DNA of 7,959 nt from an uncultured Armatimonadota bacterium. GTDB taxonomy: Bacteria; Armatimonadota; UBA5829; DTJY01. Both the position numbers and the translations under genes were made by a program. Of this stretch, positions 5,980-7,959 are shown piece by piece; within the stretch, counting starts at the first letter, position 1, and each line of letters starts with the position of its first letter. The stretch lies in NCBI GenBank assembly GCA_937875395.1, contig CALNCU010000043.1, forward strand, positions 1-7,959, written 5' to 3'. The notes under the pieces are model-generated. The model saw nothing but the letters and a program-made list of their open reading frames with translations. It made no database searches and had not been told where the DNA came from.

Positions 5980-7044
5980 TCATTTGCCCATATCTATATT
6001 AACACACGGGCTATCTGCCTTTACTTGTGAGATAATTTTCATTACCGCCAGTGCTTCGTCCGTTGTTATGGGGAAGGGCTCCCCTTTGCGGATTGCGCTA
6101 TACAGCTTTGGCCAGATGGTGTTCATATCCACCTTATCTTCCGGGGCAACCGGGATGGTCTCCTCAATCCAATCTAGCTCCTCCGGGTTGCCGTAGTTGG
6201 CTGCGCCCGGTGTCCCTGAGTTTGCCTCTACGGGGGAGAGCTTCTGGCTGGGGTTTATGTAGCGCAGAGTGATGGTTTTTTCATCGCTGGTGAGCGAGCC
6301 TCTGGTGCCGTAAACCATGTATACCGGCTCCGCTATTGCAATTCCGCCGCTTATTTCAAGATCAACATTCCGCCCGTTCTCCCCTGTGAGGATTATTCTA
6401 ACATGATCCTCGGTATCTCCCCCTGCGGCCACTCTCTTCAGGTCGCTCCAGATATTTTTGATGGGGGATTCAAGAAAGTGCAGGGCATGGTCTATTATAT
6501 GCGGCCCCCAGTTTAAGAGCTGCCCGCCGCCAAACTTTGCAAGCGTCTGCCAGTCATTACGGCGCTGGAATGACTGGCGGCGCAGCTTAATCTCAAATAC
6601 CTCTCCCAGAATCCCGGAGGCTATAATCTCTTTTATATGCTGATACGCAGGTTCAAAGCGCCGGTTGTGGCGGATAAAGAGGCGCCGGCCGGTAGATTCG
6701 GCCAGTTCTGTCAATGCCCTGGCATCGGCATAGTCTGTGCACATAGGCTTTTCCAGAAAGACATCCTTGCCCGCCAGTAGCGCCATCCTGGCATGATTAA
6801 AGTGGTCGCAGGAACGGGTGGCTATGTTTACCAGTTCTACCTGCGGGTCGGCCACCAGGTCTTCTATTCGCTCATAAGGTTTGCTGCCGAAGCGCTTTGC
6901 CATATTCTCGCGCCGCTCTGCAATTGGATCGCATGCCGCGACTATATTGAACATGGATTCCATGCCGGTAATCTCTGTGCAGTGAGCAGACCATCCAGCC
7001 CGGCCTATACCGACGATTCCCAGATTAACAGGTTTTTGCTGCAT
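5980..7044 (-). CDS. Gfo/Idh/MocA-family NAD(P)-dependent sugar oxidoreductase
   Basis: The protein has 354 residues, a usual length for the family. The Rossmann domain covers about 1-125, with the nucleotide-binding loop GIVGIGRAG near residues 9-17, Asp39 at the end of the second strand (VAACDP), and the family EKP motif at 98-100 (Lys99 catalytic). The C-terminal alpha/beta domain carries GGGQLLNWGPHIIDHALHF, with His182 and Asp185 at the usual active-site positions. Asn178 takes the place of the Asp often seen before the His. Such enzymes oxidise or reduce a hydroxyl of a sugar, inositol or sugar acid; the specific substrate cannot be read from the sequence. It is the first gene of a two-gene operon with the TIM-barrel protein, and is divergent from an AraC regulator. 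The start at 7044 has GGAGGG (7053-7058) 8 nt upstream. It is probably cytoplasmic, with no signal peptide. Confidence 0.95.
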   Translation of the reverse strand: MQQKPVNLGIVGIGRAGWSAHCTEITGMESMFNIVAACDPIAERRENMAKRFGSKPYERIEDLVADPQVELVNIATRSCDHFNHARMALLAGKDVFLEKPMCTDYADARALTELAESTGRRLFIRHNRRFEPAYQHIKEIIASGILGEVFEIKLRRQSFQRRNDWQTLAKFGGGQLLNWGPHIIDHALHFLESPIKNIWSDLKRVAAGGDTEDHVRIILTGENGRNVDLEISGGIAIAEPVYMVYGTRGSLTSDEKTITLRYINPSQKLSPVEANSGTPGAANYGNPEELDWIEETIPVAPEDKVDMNTIWPKLYSAIRKGEPFPITTDEALAVMKIISQVKADSPCVNIDMGK

Positions 7045-7106
7045 TTTATCAGCCCTCCCAATCTTAACTAAAGATATACTAAATAATCAGGTATCACCAT
7101 CTATTC

Positions 7107-7134
7107 ATTATCAAGGATACAAATACAATACCAA
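7107..7134 (-). promoter_or_regulatory. Candidate promoter of the sugar oxidoreductase operon
   Basis: On the minus strand TTGGTA (7129-7134) and GATAAT (7107-7112) are separated by 16 nt. The start would be near 7100, giving a leader of about 55 nt. It sits in the short gap between the operon and the divergent AraC gene, so a regulator bound here could affect both. Confidence 0.45.
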
Positions 7135-7141
7135 AGATTCA

Positions 7142-7948
7142 ATGGACTTATTGCTCAATTTGTTGTACTATATGGGCATGTTACTGCCCCCTCTGGAGTT
7201 TATAGGAACCGGCGCTGCTCCGAATCATCGCTCTGCTATAGATAAGGTGTTTTCGGGGTATTACGGAATTCAGTTTGCTGATGCCGGCGGCGTGGAACTT
7301 ACAATTGGTGACCGCAGCTATACACTGGAAGAAAAGTGGTGCTGGTGTACGTATCCCGGCCCGCACTTTATGTATAGGCCGTCTAAGCAGCACGGGTACT
7401 GGTCGCATTACTTTGTTACGTTCCGCGGGCCGCGCCTGAATGATTGGATTTCGGACGGGCTCCTGCCGTTTGCGCCCCAGCAACTTCCATCATCAACAGA
7501 CTTTGCTACGCGTATAGAGACTATCCGCATGTTAATAGATTCTGCCAACAGGCTCTCTGTGCTTTCAGCCGTGAATGAGTTAGAGAAGATGCTGATAGAC
7601 CTTGCTGTTGCTAGAACCGGATCGGCATATCGTCCGGACTGGCTGCAACTGCTTGTTCGCCAGCTTAATGATTCGGTGGATCAGCAACCTGACTATCAGG
7701 GGCTGGCAGTAGAATATGGAATGTCTGTGAGTACGCTGCGCAGACAGTTTAAGAGATTTGCCGGGATGCCTATACACACATACCTGCTTAGAAGGCGCAT
7801 CTCTGCAGCATGCGATATGCTTACGCATACGGATTTGCCGGTTAATGTTATAGCCAACCGGCTGGGTTACAGCGATACCTATTTCTTCAGCCGCCAGTTT
7901 AACCATATAATGGGCTGCTCACCCAGCCGGTTCCGTAAATCCAAGTAA
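7142..7948 (+). CDS. AraC-family transcriptional regulator
   Basis: The product has 268 residues. The C-terminal ~85 residues (about 184-268) hold two helix-turn-helix units of the AraC type. The first contains LAVEYGMSVSTLRRQFKRFAGMPIHTYL. The second contains VNVIANRLGYSDTYFFSRQFNHIMGCSPSRFR, with the family signature (SDTYFFSRQF..xxGxSPxxFR). The N-terminal ~150 residues form a cupin-like ligand domain with many aromatic and His residues (TYPGPHFMYRP and GYWSHYFVTFRG, residues 70-95), as in sugar-sensing members. It is divergent from the Gfo/Idh/MocA operon and most likely activates it in response to that pathway's sugar; this is inference. The start is uncertain: ATG 7142 has no good ribosome site, and ATG 7172 or 7178 are possible. 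A TACAAT at 7124-7129 would make an almost leaderless message. Confidence 0.92.
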   Translation: MDLLLNLLYYMGMLLPPLEFIGTGAAPNHRSAIDKVFSGYYGIQFADAGGVELTIGDRSYTLEEKWCWCTYPGPHFMYRPSKQHGYWSHYFVTFRGPRLNDWISDGLLPFAPQQLPSSTDFATRIETIRMLIDSANRLSVLSAVNELEKMLIDLAVARTGSAYRPDWLQLLVRQLNDSVDQQPDYQGLAVEYGMSVSTLRRQFKRFAGMPIHTYLLRRRISAACDMLTHTDLPVNVIANRLGYSDTYFFSRQFNHIMGCSPSRFRKSK

Positions 7949-7959
7949 TAGTAAAAGCA

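Noticed and set aside
5957..5983. Longer start at 5983 for the TIM-barrel gene, overlapping the upstream stop as ATGA
   Set aside because: A GGAGGG site 8 nt before ATG 5956 and the family N-terminus (MYLTGFADEA) favour the shorter start, though coupling cannot be excluded.
5165..6196. Long open frame of 343 codons on the plus strand
   Set aside because: It lies antisense to two clear minus-strand genes with family motifs and ribosome sites. The translation has no recognisable domain and is explained by codon bias of the genes beneath.

Overview
The window looks like chromosomal DNA of a free-living, didermic-type or otherwise surface-rich bacterium of roughly 50% GC. The gene set would fit an Armatimonadota-like or related lineage: a 'stalk' (copper amine oxidase N-terminal-like) repeat protein, a Gfo/Idh/MocA plus TIM-barrel sugar pair with an AraC regulator, and a bacterial GlnRS. 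This placement is an inference from gene style, not from a marker gene. Isoleucine is written mostly with ATA in several genes, which is unusual at this base composition. I see no insertion sequence, phage gene, CRISPR array, rRNA or obvious defence gene. No gene-free stretch exceeds 300 bases.

Left part (1-2842). The 3' end of a secreted or cell-surface protein with an Ala/Pro/Lys linker and a C-terminal stalk domain runs off the left edge. A strong bidirectional hairpin terminator separates it from a convergent small FmdB-type zinc-ribbon gene. Divergent from fmdB is a secreted M48 metalloprotease, which converges with only 5 bp between stops on a small SRPBCC (START-like) protein gene.

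Middle (2843-5071). Glutaminyl-tRNA synthetase (glnS) has a clear Shine-Dalgarno site. A perfect 17-bp hairpin follows it, then a well-formed promoter and a tRNA-Gln with anticodon CTG. The enzyme and one of its own substrates therefore sit side by side, though the tRNA appears to have its own promoter.

Right part (5072-7959). A two-gene operon on the minus strand encodes a Gfo/Idh/MocA sugar oxidoreductase followed by a sugar-phosphate-isomerase-like TIM-barrel protein. Each has a GGAGGG ribosome site exactly 8 nt from its start. Divergent from it across a 97-bp gap is an AraC-family regulator, which probably senses a sugar and controls the pair. No transporter or glycosidase is in view, so the substrate is unknown.

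The window is mostly ordinary housekeeping and catabolic DNA. The points most worth a second look are the glnS/tRNA-Gln(CTG) neighbourhood, the ATA-rich codon use, the unassigned C-terminal module of the M48 protease, and the orphan sugar cassette. I found nothing that I can honestly call a new biological system.
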